Assembly: GCF_038637725.1 (NCBI RefSeq)
Contig: NZ_CP152052.1
Coordinates: 2,897,501-2,961,500 of the forward strand
From: Psychrobacillus sp. FSL H8-0483
GTDB taxonomy: Bacteria > Bacillota > Bacilli > Bacillales_A > Planococcaceae
Direction: 5' to 3'
DNA length: 64,000 nt
The notes under the pieces are model-generated. The model saw nothing but the letters and a program-made list of their open reading frames with translations, was not told the origin of the DNA and made no database searches. The position numbers and the translations under genes are program-made. Below, one piece after another: positions 27,537 through 38,080 of the stretch; position 1 is the first letter of the stretch; each line of letters opens with the position of its first letter.

Positions 27537-29237
27537 TTATGTACGCCAAGCAGTTTCCTTTATTAAAACTTCAATTTTCTTTAAAGCACCTGGTTCCACT
27601 TCTTCCACCGCTGTAGCAGCATCTTCCAGGGCTTTTGCGTACCGTAGCTGTCTAAATGCTTCTTCTGCTTCCAGTAAGCGTGCATGCATAGTGGGGTGAG
27701 TTGCTCGATAACGGTTACCATATTGAATAATTTTCTCTGTTAATAACACATTTTCTAACATTTCTTTTGCTCTTTTATGGACCTCTTCCATACAAGCTTC
27801 CGCTTTCTCTAAATAATTGTCTACTAACGTCATATTTAGTGGAACCTCTTGAAGACTTTGCATGGCTACATATATATGTTCTTCTGCTTCCTCTAACCGA
27901 ATGTCCATCTCTTCAGGAATTCCAGGAATATTCGCTTTTTGCAGCATGCGATCTGTATCATGTAGTAAGTTCTTTAATTCTTCCAGCTTCTCTCGTGCAT
28001 GATTTTCATCAATTCGAAGATTTTTTAATCGATTTGCAAATCGGTCTTGTTCATCATATAAACGATCAATCTCTTCTGCTATTTCGTTCAACTCTTCTTG
28101 TAAGCTAGAATAAGCAGATCTTTCTTCTTCTACACGAGTGGAGAGAAGTTCAAATTTCTTTTCTAATTCCTCTAGCTCTTTTAAGCAACTTTGGGGAATT
28201 TCAGCTTCTTTTTCTGGTAAACGATAACTTTGCTGCACAAAAGCTGCTTCTTCACTTATTGCTCTAGTTACAGAAGTTACTTCTCTCAACCGATGAGCAG
28301 TTTGATCTTTATAATTATCCACGTACTTTTTAGCTAATACTTCTTTTTCTAATAAATCATAGAAAGTTTCAATTTCATCCTTTATTTCTTCCACACGTGT
28401 GATGGATTTAGCAACTTCAAGCTCTACAATCGCAGCTTTTAAATCCACTAACTCTATTTCAATCGCATCCAATTTTTTAGTCATTTCAAGATGCTGTAAA
28501 TAATACGAGCTTTCTTCCATTTCTTTTTGACCATTTCTTAATTCGTGAATAGTAGCCGGAATCTTATGTTGAATTTCCGTAAGTATTGTCGGAATAACAT
28601 GCAATTTATGAAAGAATTTTTGCCCTTCATCTTGAACTGCCATTACAATCTCTCGAGCACTTAAATAATTGCCTGTCTCAGTCAAATTATCAAACTCTTC
28701 AAAATGAGGTATAAATGATTCTAACTTTCTTTCTAATGCTGGCACTGCTTCTCCGAATGAATACTGATGAGCAAGTAATGTCTTTCTTGCAGCACGATGC
28801 TGCTCTTTTAATTGTTCCATTTCAATTCGGTTCTTTTCTTCACTGCCAATCAGTTCTTCTAATTCTTTCAAAATTCCAGACATTTTGACGTCACATAGAG
28901 AAATTAATGTTTGAATCTCCCTTTCAACTTTGGAAGCTTTTAAGAAAAGAAACCTATCTACAGTTTCTTCCGCGTCAAATAATAGAACATCGATTTTAGG
29001 CATATGAACATCCATTACTTCTGTCCATGTATTTCTCCATCCCTCGAACATTTCTTCCGTTTGCCCGTTCATATTCAATTGTTTCACTTTCGTCATTTCT
29101 TCTAAAATAGGTTTATTTTGAATTTGATGCTTTTCATGTTCTAACCGCGATATTTCTGAATTATGTTTTCTTCTAATAATAAACGCAAAAATTGCAATTA
29201 CTAAAAGTATAATGATTGCTGGGATGATATACTTCAT
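27537..29237 (-). CDS. ezrA: Septation ring regulator EzrA
   Basis: A 566-residue protein with one N-terminal transmembrane helix (about 3-22, outside-in orientation) and a long cytoplasmic part made of coiled-coil, spectrin-like repeats. It binds FtsZ, prevents extra Z rings at the poles and recruits penicillin-binding proteins to the septum. Length and topology match B. subtilis EzrA. The C-terminal QNR-type patch is represented by YGNRYRATHPTM near 518-529. It is divergent from hisJ. Confidence 0.94.
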   Translation of the reverse strand: MKYIIPAIIILLVIAIFAFIIRRKHNSEISRLEHEKHQIQNKPILEEMTKVKQLNMNGQTEEMFEGWRNTWTEVMDVHMPKIDVLLFDAEETVDRFLFLKASKVEREIQTLISLCDVKMSGILKELEELIGSEEKNRIEMEQLKEQHRAARKTLLAHQYSFGEAVPALERKLESFIPHFEEFDNLTETGNYLSAREIVMAVQDEGQKFFHKLHVIPTILTEIQHKIPATIHELRNGQKEMEESSYYLQHLEMTKKLDAIEIELVDLKAAIVELEVAKSITRVEEIKDEIETFYDLLEKEVLAKKYVDNYKDQTAHRLREVTSVTRAISEEAAFVQQSYRLPEKEAEIPQSCLKELEELEKKFELLSTRVEEERSAYSSLQEELNEIAEEIDRLYDEQDRFANRLKNLRIDENHAREKLEELKNLLHDTDRMLQKANIPGIPEEMDIRLEEAEEHIYVAMQSLQEVPLNMTLVDNYLEKAEACMEEVHKRAKEMLENVLLTEKIIQYGNRYRATHPTMHARLLEAEEAFRQLRYAKALEDAATAVEEVEPGALKKIEVLIKETAWRT

Positions 29238-29389
29238 CGTAAGCCCCCTGTTCCAAAATCAAAAAGTTCCAATTCAAATGTGTTACTCTATATCTTACCA
29301 TGCTTTTTATGTTATTGTTTCATAAAACACTAGAAAAGCAATGAATTCTTTGAAATAATTGTCTTTCAATGATAAGGAGGTCGGTTTTT

Positions 29390-30199
29390 TTGAAAAAAGA
29401 TGGTCATATACATACACCATATTGTCCTCATGGAACGCTTGACCCTTTCCATTTATACATTGAAAAAGCTATTAAAAATGGGTTTCATGAAATCTCATTT
29501 ACCGAGCATGCGCCCTTACCTATTAATTTTATCGATCCAACACCAGAAAAAGATAGTGGAATGGATTTCAAACAGTTGGAAAATTATATTTCCGATTTAG
29601 TCAAGTTGAAAAGACAATACAAAAAAGATATTGTTATTTCAACTGGATTAGAAATAGATTATATTTCCGGTTTTGAACAAGAAACGATTTCCTTTTTAAA
29701 TTCATACGGGAAATACTTGGATGATTCTATTTTATCCGTACATTTTTTACAATTTCAGCAAACCTACACATGTATCGACTTTTCTAAATCTACCTATTTA
29801 GACTTTATTCATCAAGTGGGAAGTCCGATGTCTGTGTATAAATTGTATTATAAAACAGTAATGGATTCAATAACGAGTGAATTAGGAAGATATAAACCAA
29901 ATCGAATCGGTCATATTACACTTGTCCATAAATTTCAACATGCACTGGACGAAAAGGTAGATGATCACGAGGAAATAATCTCTATATTAACAGAGATGAA
30001 GAACCAACAACTTGCACTTGATGTCAATAGTGCTGGTTTAGCGAAAGCTTATTGTCTAGAAAGCTATCCACCCCCAGCCTATATTGGTTTCGCAAAAAAA
30101 CTAGGGGTACCGCTTGTATTCGGCTCGGATGCGCATCTAGCAAATGATTTACATCAGTATTATAATGAATTTAGTACTTTTTTTGAGAATGGAGGATAA
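29390..30199 (+). CDS. hisJ: Histidinol-phosphatase HisJ (PHP family)
   Basis: A metal-dependent phosphatase of the PHP superfamily that removes phosphate from histidinol phosphate in histidine synthesis. The metal motif is DGHIHTPYCPHG at the N terminus, with FTEHAP, GLEIDY, SVHFL and GSDAH further along. I use the TTG at 29390 because AAGGAGG lies about 9 bases upstream and the product then begins MKKDGHIHT. The longer frame starts upstream of the ribosome-binding site. The gene stands apart from other his genes, as in B. subtilis. Confidence 0.92.
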   Translation: MKKDGHIHTPYCPHGTLDPFHLYIEKAIKNGFHEISFTEHAPLPINFIDPTPEKDSGMDFKQLENYISDLVKLKRQYKKDIVISTGLEIDYISGFEQETISFLNSYGKYLDDSILSVHFLQFQQTYTCIDFSKSTYLDFIHQVGSPMSVYKLYYKTVMDSITSELGRYKPNRIGHITLVHKFQHALDEKVDDHEEIISILTEMKNQQLALDVNSAGLAKAYCLESYPPPAYIGFAKKLGVPLVFGSDAHLANDLHQYYNEFSTFFENGG

Positions 30200-30202
30200 A
30201 TC

Positions 30203-30682
30203 ATGTTTACAAAATCAACCTATTCAGAAGATGCAATAGCGAATTACACGATGTTATCAAAGCAATTAGACGCGCTATTAACTGGGGAGACAAATGCAAT
30301 TGCTAATTTAAGTAATGCGTCTGCACTTTTAAATCAATTCTTTGATCAAATTAATTGGGTTGGCTTTTATTTAATGGAGAATGGCGAATTAGTTTTGGGT
30401 CCGTTCCAAGGCTTACCAGCTTGTGTAAGAATTCCACTCGGAAGAGGGGTATGTGGAACAGCTGCAACTAATAAAGAAACGGTTATTGTTCCAGACGTTC
30501 ATGCATTTCCTGGTCACATTGCTTGTGATGCAGCATCCCAATCTGAAATTGTCCTACCTATTTTAAAAGATGGGAAGTTAATAGGGGTCCTTGATATCGA
30601 TAGCCCAATTAAAGATCGTTTTTCTGACCAAGATGCTGCAGGCTTAGAGCAGTTCATTGAAGTGTTAGTTAAACATATATAA
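30203..30682 (+). CDS. GAF-domain free methionine-(R)-sulfoxide reductase
   Basis: A 159-residue single GAF domain protein of the fRMsr class, which reduces free methionine-R-sulfoxide. The three conserved cysteines are present: PACVRIP, GRGVCGTAA and HIACDAAS. It starts 4 bases after hisJ and shares its transcript. It corresponds to B. subtilis YtsP. A terminator follows. Confidence 0.93.
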   Translation: MFTKSTYSEDAIANYTMLSKQLDALLTGETNAIANLSNASALLNQFFDQINWVGFYLMENGELVLGPFQGLPACVRIPLGRGVCGTAATNKETVIVPDVHAFPGHIACDAASQSEIVLPILKDGKLIGVLDIDSPIKDRFSDQDAAGLEQFIEVLVKHI

Positions 30683-30715
30683 AAAAACGGAAGGAGATTT
30701 TCTCTTTCCGTTTTT
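30683..30715 (+). terminator. Terminator after the hisJ operon
   Basis: Stem AAAAACGGAA/TTTCCGTTTTT with inner GGAGA/TCTC pairing and terminal T-run. Confidence 0.9.
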
Positions 30716-30773
30716 CTAAATCAATTTCATAATTCCAATTTATATGAAAAAACACGAACTATACTAAGGTAGC

Positions 30774-30940
30774 TAAAGAAATATATTTTACACGGAATAA
30801 AGTATAGTTGATTTCCGCTATAGGCGGACGCTTTCCGCGGGGTGAGCGATAAGCCATCACCGCCGCTCACGCGTCGTTTGTGATGACTTATCTGTCTCAC
30901 TCATCCCGCTGGAGTCGCCGCCTGCCGCTTCCATCAACAA
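30774..30940. repeat. Family C repeat
   Basis: About 100 bases (30774-30875) match 60720-60822 with few changes, from AGAAATAT to CGCTCACGCGTC, including GACGCTTTCCGCGGGGTGAG. The two copies diverge sharply after that point. The right part folds back on the left (GTGAG and CTCATCC, GGCGG and CCGCC). No gene is seen in 30716-31023. Confidence 0.7.
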
Positions 30941-31023
30941 AGTGATAAATGTTCGTATTTTAATGACAAAGCACTATTTATGAAATTAACTCATGTAGCT
31001 TAACGAGCCAAAAATAACAACGC

Positions 31024-32211
31024 CTATATTTTAGATAATGCTTGCTGTAAATCTTCTATTAGATCAAGAGAGTTTTCAAGTCCAACAGAGAGGCGAAGCA
31101 ACCCGTCGGTAATTCCCATTTCGACTCTTTCCTTTTCTGGCACAACCGAGTGTGTCATCGTTGAAGGATGTTGAATAAGCGTTTCCGCGTCTCCCAAACT
31201 CACTGCAATCTTGATTAATCTTAATTCATTCATAAGCTTTTGGGCATTATTTATTCCACCAGTTACTGTAAATGAAATAAGCCCCCCTCCAGCTTTCATT
31301 TGCTTTCTCGCAACCTCATATTGAGGATTATCTTCATCAAAAGGATAATAAATATTCTCTATTTTTGGGTTTGATTTCAAAAATCTAAAAATATCTGCAG
31401 CATTATTAGAATGTCTATCCATACGTACATGCAACGTTTTTACCCCTCTGATGAGCAACCATGCATCAAATGGTGAAATGATACCACCGTAATCTTTTTG
31501 AATGGTAGAACGAATTTTGTTAATATCTTCTCGATTTTTTCCTACTAAAATCCCTGCTATTACATCCCCATGCCCATTAATATATTTTGTTGCACTATGC
31601 AAGACAAAGTCTGCTCCCAACTCTAATGGATTTTGTAAATAAGGGGAGGAAAATGTATTGTCGACAACAACTTGAATACCATGTTTTTTAGCAATTCTCG
31701 TTATTTGAGCGATATCCACTATTTCCATCGTTGGATTAATTGGTGTTTCTATATAAATACACACTGTATTTGGTTTAATCGCAGCTTCTATTTTCTCTTC
31801 TGTCGTTAAATCTGCTAAATCATGCGTAATATTATATTTTTCTTCCAATATATTAAGAAGTCCAAATGTACAACCATAAATTCCTCGTGTACAAAGTATA
31901 TGATCTCCTGTTTTCGTTAAGTGTACTAATATCGTACTAACAGCAGCCATTCCAGAACCAAAAGCAAGTGCTCCTTCTCCATGCTCAATTGCAGCCATTC
32001 TTTCTTCCAATACGTGAACAGTTGGATTACCTAAGCGGGAGTAAATGCCACCCTCCTCTTCTCCAGCAAATCTTCTTGCCCCTTGTTCCGCAGTTTCAAA
32101 GGCAAAAGTAGATGTTTGATAGAGTGGAACGGACAAACTTCCTTGGTGATTTTTAGAACTATACCCCTTGTGAACATATAATGTTTCCTTCTCATAACTT
32201 AATTTATCCAT
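31024..32211 (-). CDS. Trans-sulfuration PLP enzyme, probably methionine gamma-lyase
   Basis: A 395-residue Cys/Met metabolism enzyme. The PLP lysine is in HSATKYINGHGDVIAG near residues 205-220. IYGCTFGLL carries a cysteine at the position characteristic of methionine gamma-lyases, which cleave methionine to methanethiol, ammonia and 2-oxobutyrate. Cystathionine synthases and lyases usually lack it, so a lyase is favoured but not proven. It is monocistronic. A perfect CcpA-type cre site sits 19 bases upstream of the start, implying repression by glucose, and AAAAGGGGTG serves as ribosome-binding site. Confidence 0.85.
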   Translation of the reverse strand: MDKLSYEKETLYVHKGYSSKNHQGSLSVPLYQTSTFAFETAEQGARRFAGEEEGGIYSRLGNPTVHVLEERMAAIEHGEGALAFGSGMAAVSTILVHLTKTGDHILCTRGIYGCTFGLLNILEEKYNITHDLADLTTEEKIEAAIKPNTVCIYIETPINPTMEIVDIAQITRIAKKHGIQVVVDNTFSSPYLQNPLELGADFVLHSATKYINGHGDVIAGILVGKNREDINKIRSTIQKDYGGIISPFDAWLLIRGVKTLHVRMDRHSNNAADIFRFLKSNPKIENIYYPFDEDNPQYEVARKQMKAGGGLISFTVTGGINNAQKLMNELRLIKIAVSLGDAETLIQHPSTMTHSVVPEKERVEMGITDGLLRLSVGLENSLDLIEDLQQALSKI

Positions 32212-32229
32212 AAACGTTGCACCCCTTTT

Positions 32230-32243
32230 TGTAAACGCTTACA
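32230..32243. promoter_or_regulatory. cre site (CcpA) upstream of the methionine gamma-lyase-like gene
   Basis: TGTAAACGCTTACA matches the cre consensus TGWAANCGNTNWCA at every position and is itself nearly palindromic. It lies between the probable promoter and the ribosome-binding site, a repressing position. Confidence 0.85.
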
Positions 32244-32275
32244 TACAGTGTACACGGATTATATGAAAAAGAAAA

Positions 32276-32303
32276 GGCACTCATCAGGAAAGATGAGATG
32301 CCT
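32276..32303 (-). terminator. Terminator after the GGDEF gene
   Basis: Stem GGCA-CATC/GATG-TGCC overlaps the end of the gene and is followed on the minus strand by TTTTCTTTTTC. Confidence 0.8.
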
Positions 32304-34146
32304 CAAAAATACTCAATTTATTTTTGCCACTATTTTTCGCTTCATATAAAGCGGTGTCAGTATTATGAAATAATTGGTGGAAACTTATGTTGTCTTTTTG
32401 TTTCCAGCCAGAAACGCCAATAGAAACTGTAACTCTTGGATTTGTATTGCTAGATATTAAATCTAGCAACTGACAGCAGATTTCAGTGCCTTGTGTAATG
32501 GTCATTTGAGAAAAGTATAATGCAAGCTCCTCTCCACCCCACCTAGCACCTATACCAATTTGATCTACTTTCTTTTGTATTATAGAAGCAATTTGCTTTA
32601 ATATTTCATCTCCAACTTGGTGACCATGTGTGTCATTCACCTGTTTAAAGTTATCAATATCCATTAATACAAACACTCCACTATCTTCCTCATCCATGGA
32701 GGCTTCCACAAATTTATCTAAATATGTACGTGCGTACAAATTTGTTAAATGATCACGGTTTACCATTTCCTGCAGTTTATTGCGTAATGCAGAATTGCTA
32801 ATCGCAAGAGAAGAATGTTGGATTAATGATTGCATTAATTTAAAGCTATCGAACGAAAAGAAATACGGTTCTTTATGTAACACAATGCTAAATCCAGTAA
32901 TTGTATTCTGCTCTCTAAATGGAATAGCGACTAACGATCGATACTCATATTTTATATCAGCTAAGCGATTTAAATCAGCAACAAATAAAGAATCTTTCAT
33001 TTTTATAAAATGATTAGCTACATGCTGAATATACAATTGCCCATCAATTGAATGGAAAAATTCCGAGCTTGCTGTTGATACTTTATATTCATCCTCTCCC
33101 ATAAACACAAAACAAACTTGTTCTGGATGGAAGGATTTCATTAATTGGTTTCTTAAAAAAAGGAGCATTTCCTCTAAAGAAATATTCATATTTAACTTGC
33201 GAGAGGTTTCGTTAATTAATTGCAAATCGGCTACTAAGCGATGCGATTGAATATATAGTTTGGCATTTTCCAATGCGTTACCTGCAGCTGAAGCTAACAT
33301 GGATGTAAATTCTTTTTGTCTGACAGAAAATAAATAATCAAGCGGAGTAGATACTTGTAAGATACCGTAAATCCCTTGTTTCCCTTTTATCGGTACATTT
33401 AGTAGTCGAACGTCCAAATCATTTGCAAGCTCCGATGTAATTTCGCCCGATACATATGCTTCTACTGTAGCAGTTCGCTCAGAGGTGTAGTCAAACAATT
33501 TATACGGTACCGAAGTTTTTCGCTCTTGGTCATTCGATAATATTAAGATGGATTCAAAATCCGGAAATGCATCATTTATTGCAAATAAAGTACCTTCTAA
33601 AATTTCCCCGACCTCTAATGTTGAGTGAAACATTTTCGTTACATTAAACAAATTACGGTATTGATGTTCCTGCTGCGTTAAAAAGACAGATCTCCGAATT
33701 GTTTTCACCAGTTTGCTTATCGTTTTTATAAAATCATTTACTTGTGGAGTTTGAGAGAATTTTTGCCATTTCTCAGTTAGATTCGTGGTTAGTAATCCTA
33801 AAATTTGATTCTCTTCGTCTTTTAGTAAAATTGCAACTTCTCGGATCACTCTATCCTCGTTTTGTAAAAAAGAATTTTCTACAAAATCTTGCTCATAGAA
33901 AAACGGTTCTATTTCTTGCCATTTAATCGCGTTCAATTTTTTGGACAAGGAATGATTCCATTTTAACTGCACAAACGTATCTGTATCATAGATATAATAA
34001 TTAGCAAACTCAACATCGAAAAATTCTGTTAATATAACTTTTAATTCTTCAAGCCATTTGGCACTGGATTCATGGGTAAATACATTTTCATTCCAAATAT
34101 CTAAAATACGACTTTTCAACAGAATCATGTTTACTTCATTTTTCAT
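32284..34146 (-). CDS. GAF-GGDEF diguanylate cyclase (DgcP/YtrP-like)
   Basis: A soluble protein of about 620 residues. Two to three GAF-like regions (about 150-440) precede a C-terminal GGDEF domain (about 455-615) with the intact active-site motif GARWGGEELAL. It should make cyclic di-GMP. B. subtilis DgcP (YtrP) has the same layout and the same location near rpsD. The ATG at 34146 is chosen for its GAGAGGTG site; the longer frame begins inside that site. No transmembrane segment is evident. Confidence 0.9.
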   Translation of the reverse strand: MKNEVNMILLKSRILDIWNENVFTHESSAKWLEELKVILTEFFDVEFANYYIYDTDTFVQLKWNHSLSKKLNAIKWQEIEPFFYEQDFVENSFLQNEDRVIREVAILLKDEENQILGLLTTNLTEKWQKFSQTPQVNDFIKTISKLVKTIRRSVFLTQQEHQYRNLFNVTKMFHSTLEVGEILEGTLFAINDAFPDFESILILSNDQERKTSVPYKLFDYTSERTATVEAYVSGEITSELANDLDVRLLNVPIKGKQGIYGILQVSTPLDYLFSVRQKEFTSMLASAAGNALENAKLYIQSHRLVADLQLINETSRKLNMNISLEEMLLFLRNQLMKSFHPEQVCFVFMGEDEYKVSTASSEFFHSIDGQLYIQHVANHFIKMKDSLFVADLNRLADIKYEYRSLVAIPFREQNTITGFSIVLHKEPYFFSFDSFKLMQSLIQHSSLAISNSALRNKLQEMVNRDHLTNLYARTYLDKFVEASMDEEDSGVFVLMDIDNFKQVNDTHGHQVGDEILKQIASIIQKKVDQIGIGARWGGEELALYFSQMTITQGTEICCQLLDLISSNTNPRVTVSIGVSGWKQKDNISFHQLFHNTDTALYEAKNSGKNKLSIFEASHLS

Positions 34147-34292
34147 TTTTACACCTCTCAACTTTCAACGAGTGGATGTGATACTTTTATCCCAATGAAA
34201 CTTATAATTCAATTTGACTATATTGCCATCCATTTGTCAAATTTCAGAAAATAGATTTCTGTTCTATATCAATCATTAAGTAATGAATTTTA

Positions 34293-34321
34293 TTGACTTT
34301 CTCATTCTATAGATATACAAT
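34293..34321 (+). promoter_or_regulatory. Sigma-A promoter of rpsD
   Basis: TTGACT and TACAAT with a 17-base spacer, nearly 200 bases upstream of the rpsD start codon. Confidence 0.75.
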
Positions 34322-34334
34322 TGACTTTGTGTAA

Positions 34335-34510
34335 AATAAATGCAGCAGTTGTATGGCCTAGATTGCTCATTTTGTTCCTCTATTTTAATAGATGGTGTAT
34401 CAAGTAACCCTCGGCTGCTAGGGCGATGTTACATGAAAACAAAATGTCTGCTAGTCTGAATACATCTGGTCTTATTTTACAACAAAATAAAACCAATACA
34501 AAAGGAGGAG
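34335..34510 (+). promoter_or_regulatory. rpsD 5' leader, candidate S4 autoregulatory region
   Basis: A long leader lies between the promoter and the rpsD start, with GC-richer paired segments (for example CCTCGGCTGCTAGGGCGATG). B. subtilis rpsD is controlled by S4 binding its own leader. A similar role is inferred from position; I did not fold the full structure. Confidence 0.5.
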
Positions 34511-34516
34511 TCATTC

Positions 34517-35119
34517 ATGGCTCGCTATACAGGTCCAGCATGGAAATTATCACGTCGTCTTGGTATTTCACTAAGCGGTACTGGTAAAGAATTAGAAAAA
34601 CGCCCTTACGCACCAGGACAACACGGTCCTAACCAACGTAAAAAATTAACAGAATACGGTATGCAATTACAAGAAAAACAAAAACTTCGTCACACTTATG
34701 GTGTTAACGAACGTCAATTCCGTACTCTATTTGACAAAGCTGGTAAAATGCAAGGTAAACATGGTGAAAACTTCATGATTCTTCTTGAAACTCGCCTTGA
34801 TAACGTTGTATACCGTTTAGGTCTTGCTCGCACTCGTCGTGGAGCTCGTCAATTAGTTAACCACGGTCACGTTATGGTTGATGGTAAACGTGTTGATATT
34901 CCTTCATTCAGCGTTAAACCAGGTCAAGAAATTTCTCTTCGTGAAAAATCTCAAAACCTTGACGTTGTAAACGAATCTATCGAAGTGAACAGCTTCGTTC
35001 CAGAATACGTAACATTTGACGCTGACAAAAAAGTTGGTACTTTCGTTCGCCTTCCAGAACGTAGCGAATTATCAGCTGAAATCAACGAAGCTCTAATCGT
35101 TGAGTTCTACTCTCGTTAA
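34517..35119 (+). CDS. rpsD: 30S ribosomal protein S4
   Basis: A 200-residue ribosomal protein that nucleates 30S assembly by binding 16S r[22 protein letters not shown] at the N terminus and the S4 RNA-binding domain (about 92-155, [20 protein letters not shown]) are typical. Codon use is strongly biased, as expected for a highly expressed gene. AAAGGAGGAG precedes the ATG. It is a single gene with its own promoter, leader and terminator. Confidence 0.99.
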   Translation: MARYTGPAWKLSRRLGISLSGTGKELEKRPYAPGQHGPNQRKKLTEYGMQLQEKQKLRHTYGVNERQFRTLFDKAGKMQGKHGENFMILLETRLDNVVYRLGLARTRRGARQLVNHGHVMVDGKRVDIPSFSVKPGQEISLREKSQNLDVVNESIEVNSFVPEYVTFDADKKVGTFVRLPERSELSAEINEALIVEFYSR

Positions 35120-35139
35120 TTTTATTACTCTACAAAGAG

Positions 35140-35180
35140 CCTTCAAGACCTTGATAATACAGGGTTTTGGAGGTTTTTTT
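35140..35180 (+). terminator. Terminator after rpsD
   Basis: CCTTCAAGACC pairs with GGGTTTTGGAGG across a 12-base loop region and is followed by seven T. Confidence 0.8.
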
Positions 35181-35189
35181 ATTTTTTCC

Positions 35190-35640
35190 GATATAGCATA
35201 AAAATGACCGTGGTTAGAGGAGCTTAAAATAATTCATTCATCCTGTTGTGGATATTTAAAGGAGCACAGTCTAAGTACGCGACATCGTGGTACTCCTGCG
35301 CAAAGCTCGTCGCAAAATAAAAGAACATTTCGCAACGACTGTGTGACCTGCATCGTGCAGGCAACCGTTACGTACCTACAACGCTCAAAAGTAAACCGAA
35401 ATGGATTTGAAAAAGGAAAGAATAGCTACCTTTAGTTCCAAGCACTCCAATACCACCTACACATAGAGTGCTTAGTGTGAAATCACCATTTTAATAAGCA
35501 ATTTACTGGGTACTTTTGGTTAATCAACACATGTACAAAAATAGGATGAACCCAAAAATATGTTGTGATTTGGATAACATATATACCTTGCACCTATATT
35601 AATTCACCATTTTACCAATACGCTGCATAGTGTCTCTTAA
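35190..35640. other. Gene-free stretch with degenerate repeat sequence
   Basis: No gene is supported. On the minus strand it contains TGCGACGAGCTTTGCGCAGG (about 35311-35330). Nearly the same string occurs at 58094-58116, and GACCTGCATCGTGCAGG (35348) is a palindrome. It appears to be an old copy of a further repeat type. Confidence 0.45.
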
Positions 35641-35647
35641 ATAAAAT

Positions 35648-35692
35648 CCCCATAGAAGTTGTGTTAATCAACTTCTACGGGGGAATTTTTTA
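35648..35692. terminator. Bidirectional hairpin after the DUF3006 gene
   Basis: CCCC-AGAAGTTG/CAACTTCT-GGGG with a 7-base loop. T-runs follow on both strands. Confidence 0.8.
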
Positions 35693-35697
35693 ACGTA

Positions 35698-35952
35698 CTA
35701 TTTATCTTTCTCCATGTTCGCAATTAAATCAAGTAGTCTTTGTTTTGTTTCATCTGCTTCTTCTTTTAAAATCTTGAAGTCATAACCCGATTTGTCTTTA
35801 TTTATATAAATTTCTAACAAATCCCCTTCTTTTGCATCTATTGTAAACTTTTCTTTTAAAATAACTAGCTTGTTGGCTTTATTATTTTTTCCGAAAAGTA
35901 TTACAAAAAAATCATCGAAATGATCTAATACATACTTATTTGATTCCACCAC
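35698..35952 (-). CDS. DUF3006 family small protein
   Basis: An 84-residue soluble protein. YVLDHFDDFFVILFG at the N terminus, then KEKFTIDAKEGDLLEIYINK and a charged C-terminal helix, fit the DUF3006 pattern of a small beta-barrel-like domain with a trailing helix. Function is unknown. The GTG start at 35952 follows GAGGAG by 6 bases. It is a single gene with a bidirectional terminator. Confidence 0.75.
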   Translation of the reverse strand: MVESNKYVLDHFDDFFVILFGKNNKANKLVILKEKFTIDAKEGDLLEIYINKDKSGYDFKILKEEADETKQRLLDLIANMEKDK

Positions 35953-36241
35953 GAACAGCTCCTCGATCTTTTAATAAAATTATTAATTAATATATAAAAT
36001 AACAATATTTTATTTTATTTTTAATGTAAATTTGTCCACATTTATTATTCTATACTATCTCATACTCTTTTATCATCTATTTTGATTAACTTTTAAATTT
36101 TAATTAATATTTACCATACAAATAACCTATTAAAGTAAACACAAGAAAATTATAGAAATAAATTAGGAGGATAAATGTGGTAAATAGCAAAAAAATGCTT
36201 TAAACAGGTTAGAACAGTATGAATTATTATCTATAGATTTA

Positions 36242-36277
36242 AAAAGCTACTTCCCAATATTATGAGAAGTAGCTTTT
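36242..36277 (-). terminator. Terminator after tyrS
   Basis: A 12-bp stem AAAAGCTACTTC/GAAGTAGCTTTT with a short following T-rich stretch on the minus strand. Confidence 0.85.
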
Positions 36278-36280
36278 AAT

Positions 36281-37748
<1,468 letters not shown>

Positions 37749-37757
37749 CAAATAAAA

Positions 37758-37945
37758 AAAGCCCCTGCACGATATATATATCATGCAGGGACGCTTAGTT
37801 AATTAGCGCGGTACCACCCAGCTTGAAGGAGAGAAATCCTTCCGCTTCAATCACGATATCGTTGTGAGAACGTCTAACTCCAAGCCTGTAATTCGTTCTT
37901 ATACACTGACTAGCTTTCACCAACCGCTAGCTCTCTATACAGTTT
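37758..37945 (-). promoter_or_regulatory. T-box riboswitch of tyrS (tyrosine)
   Basis: On the minus strand the conserved T-box GGGTGGTACCGCG is followed by a terminator stem CCCTGCA.GATATAT/ATATATC.TGCAGGG and seven T. Upstream, GAATTACAGGC presents a UAC specifier with the usual purine after it, and AGAGAGCTAGCGGTTGGTG looks like the base and distal part of stem I. Uncharged tRNA-Tyr should stabilise the antiterminator and allow tyrS expression. Confidence 0.93.
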
Positions 37946-37989
37946 GTATAATAACTACTTCGGACTCTTCTTCGCTAAAATATATTTTT

Positions 37990-38017
37990 ATTTTACCTAA
38001 TTTAAAACGTATGTCAA
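37990..38017 (-). promoter_or_regulatory. Sigma-A promoter of the tyrS T-box leader
   Basis: TTGACA and TAAAAT with a 16-base spacer on the minus strand, about 45 bases upstream of T-box stem I. Confidence 0.75.
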
Positions 38018-38044
38018 TAACTATCGTCTTATGATAAACGATTA

Positions 38045-38053
38045 TGGTATAAT
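38045..38053 (+). promoter_or_regulatory. Extended -10 promoter of the class A PBP gene
   Basis: TGGTATAAT fits an extended -10 element; no good -35 is visible. It lies 28 bases upstream of the start codon and is divergent from the tyrS promoter. Confidence 0.55.
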
Positions 38054-38080
38054 AATTCATGATTTGGGGGTGGAATTTTA

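Noticed and set aside
30716-31023. Possible structured ncRNA in the family C repeat
   Set aside because: The strong folding potential comes from repeat inverted segments, and a related sequence lies at 60.7 kb; a mobile repeat is the simpler explanation.
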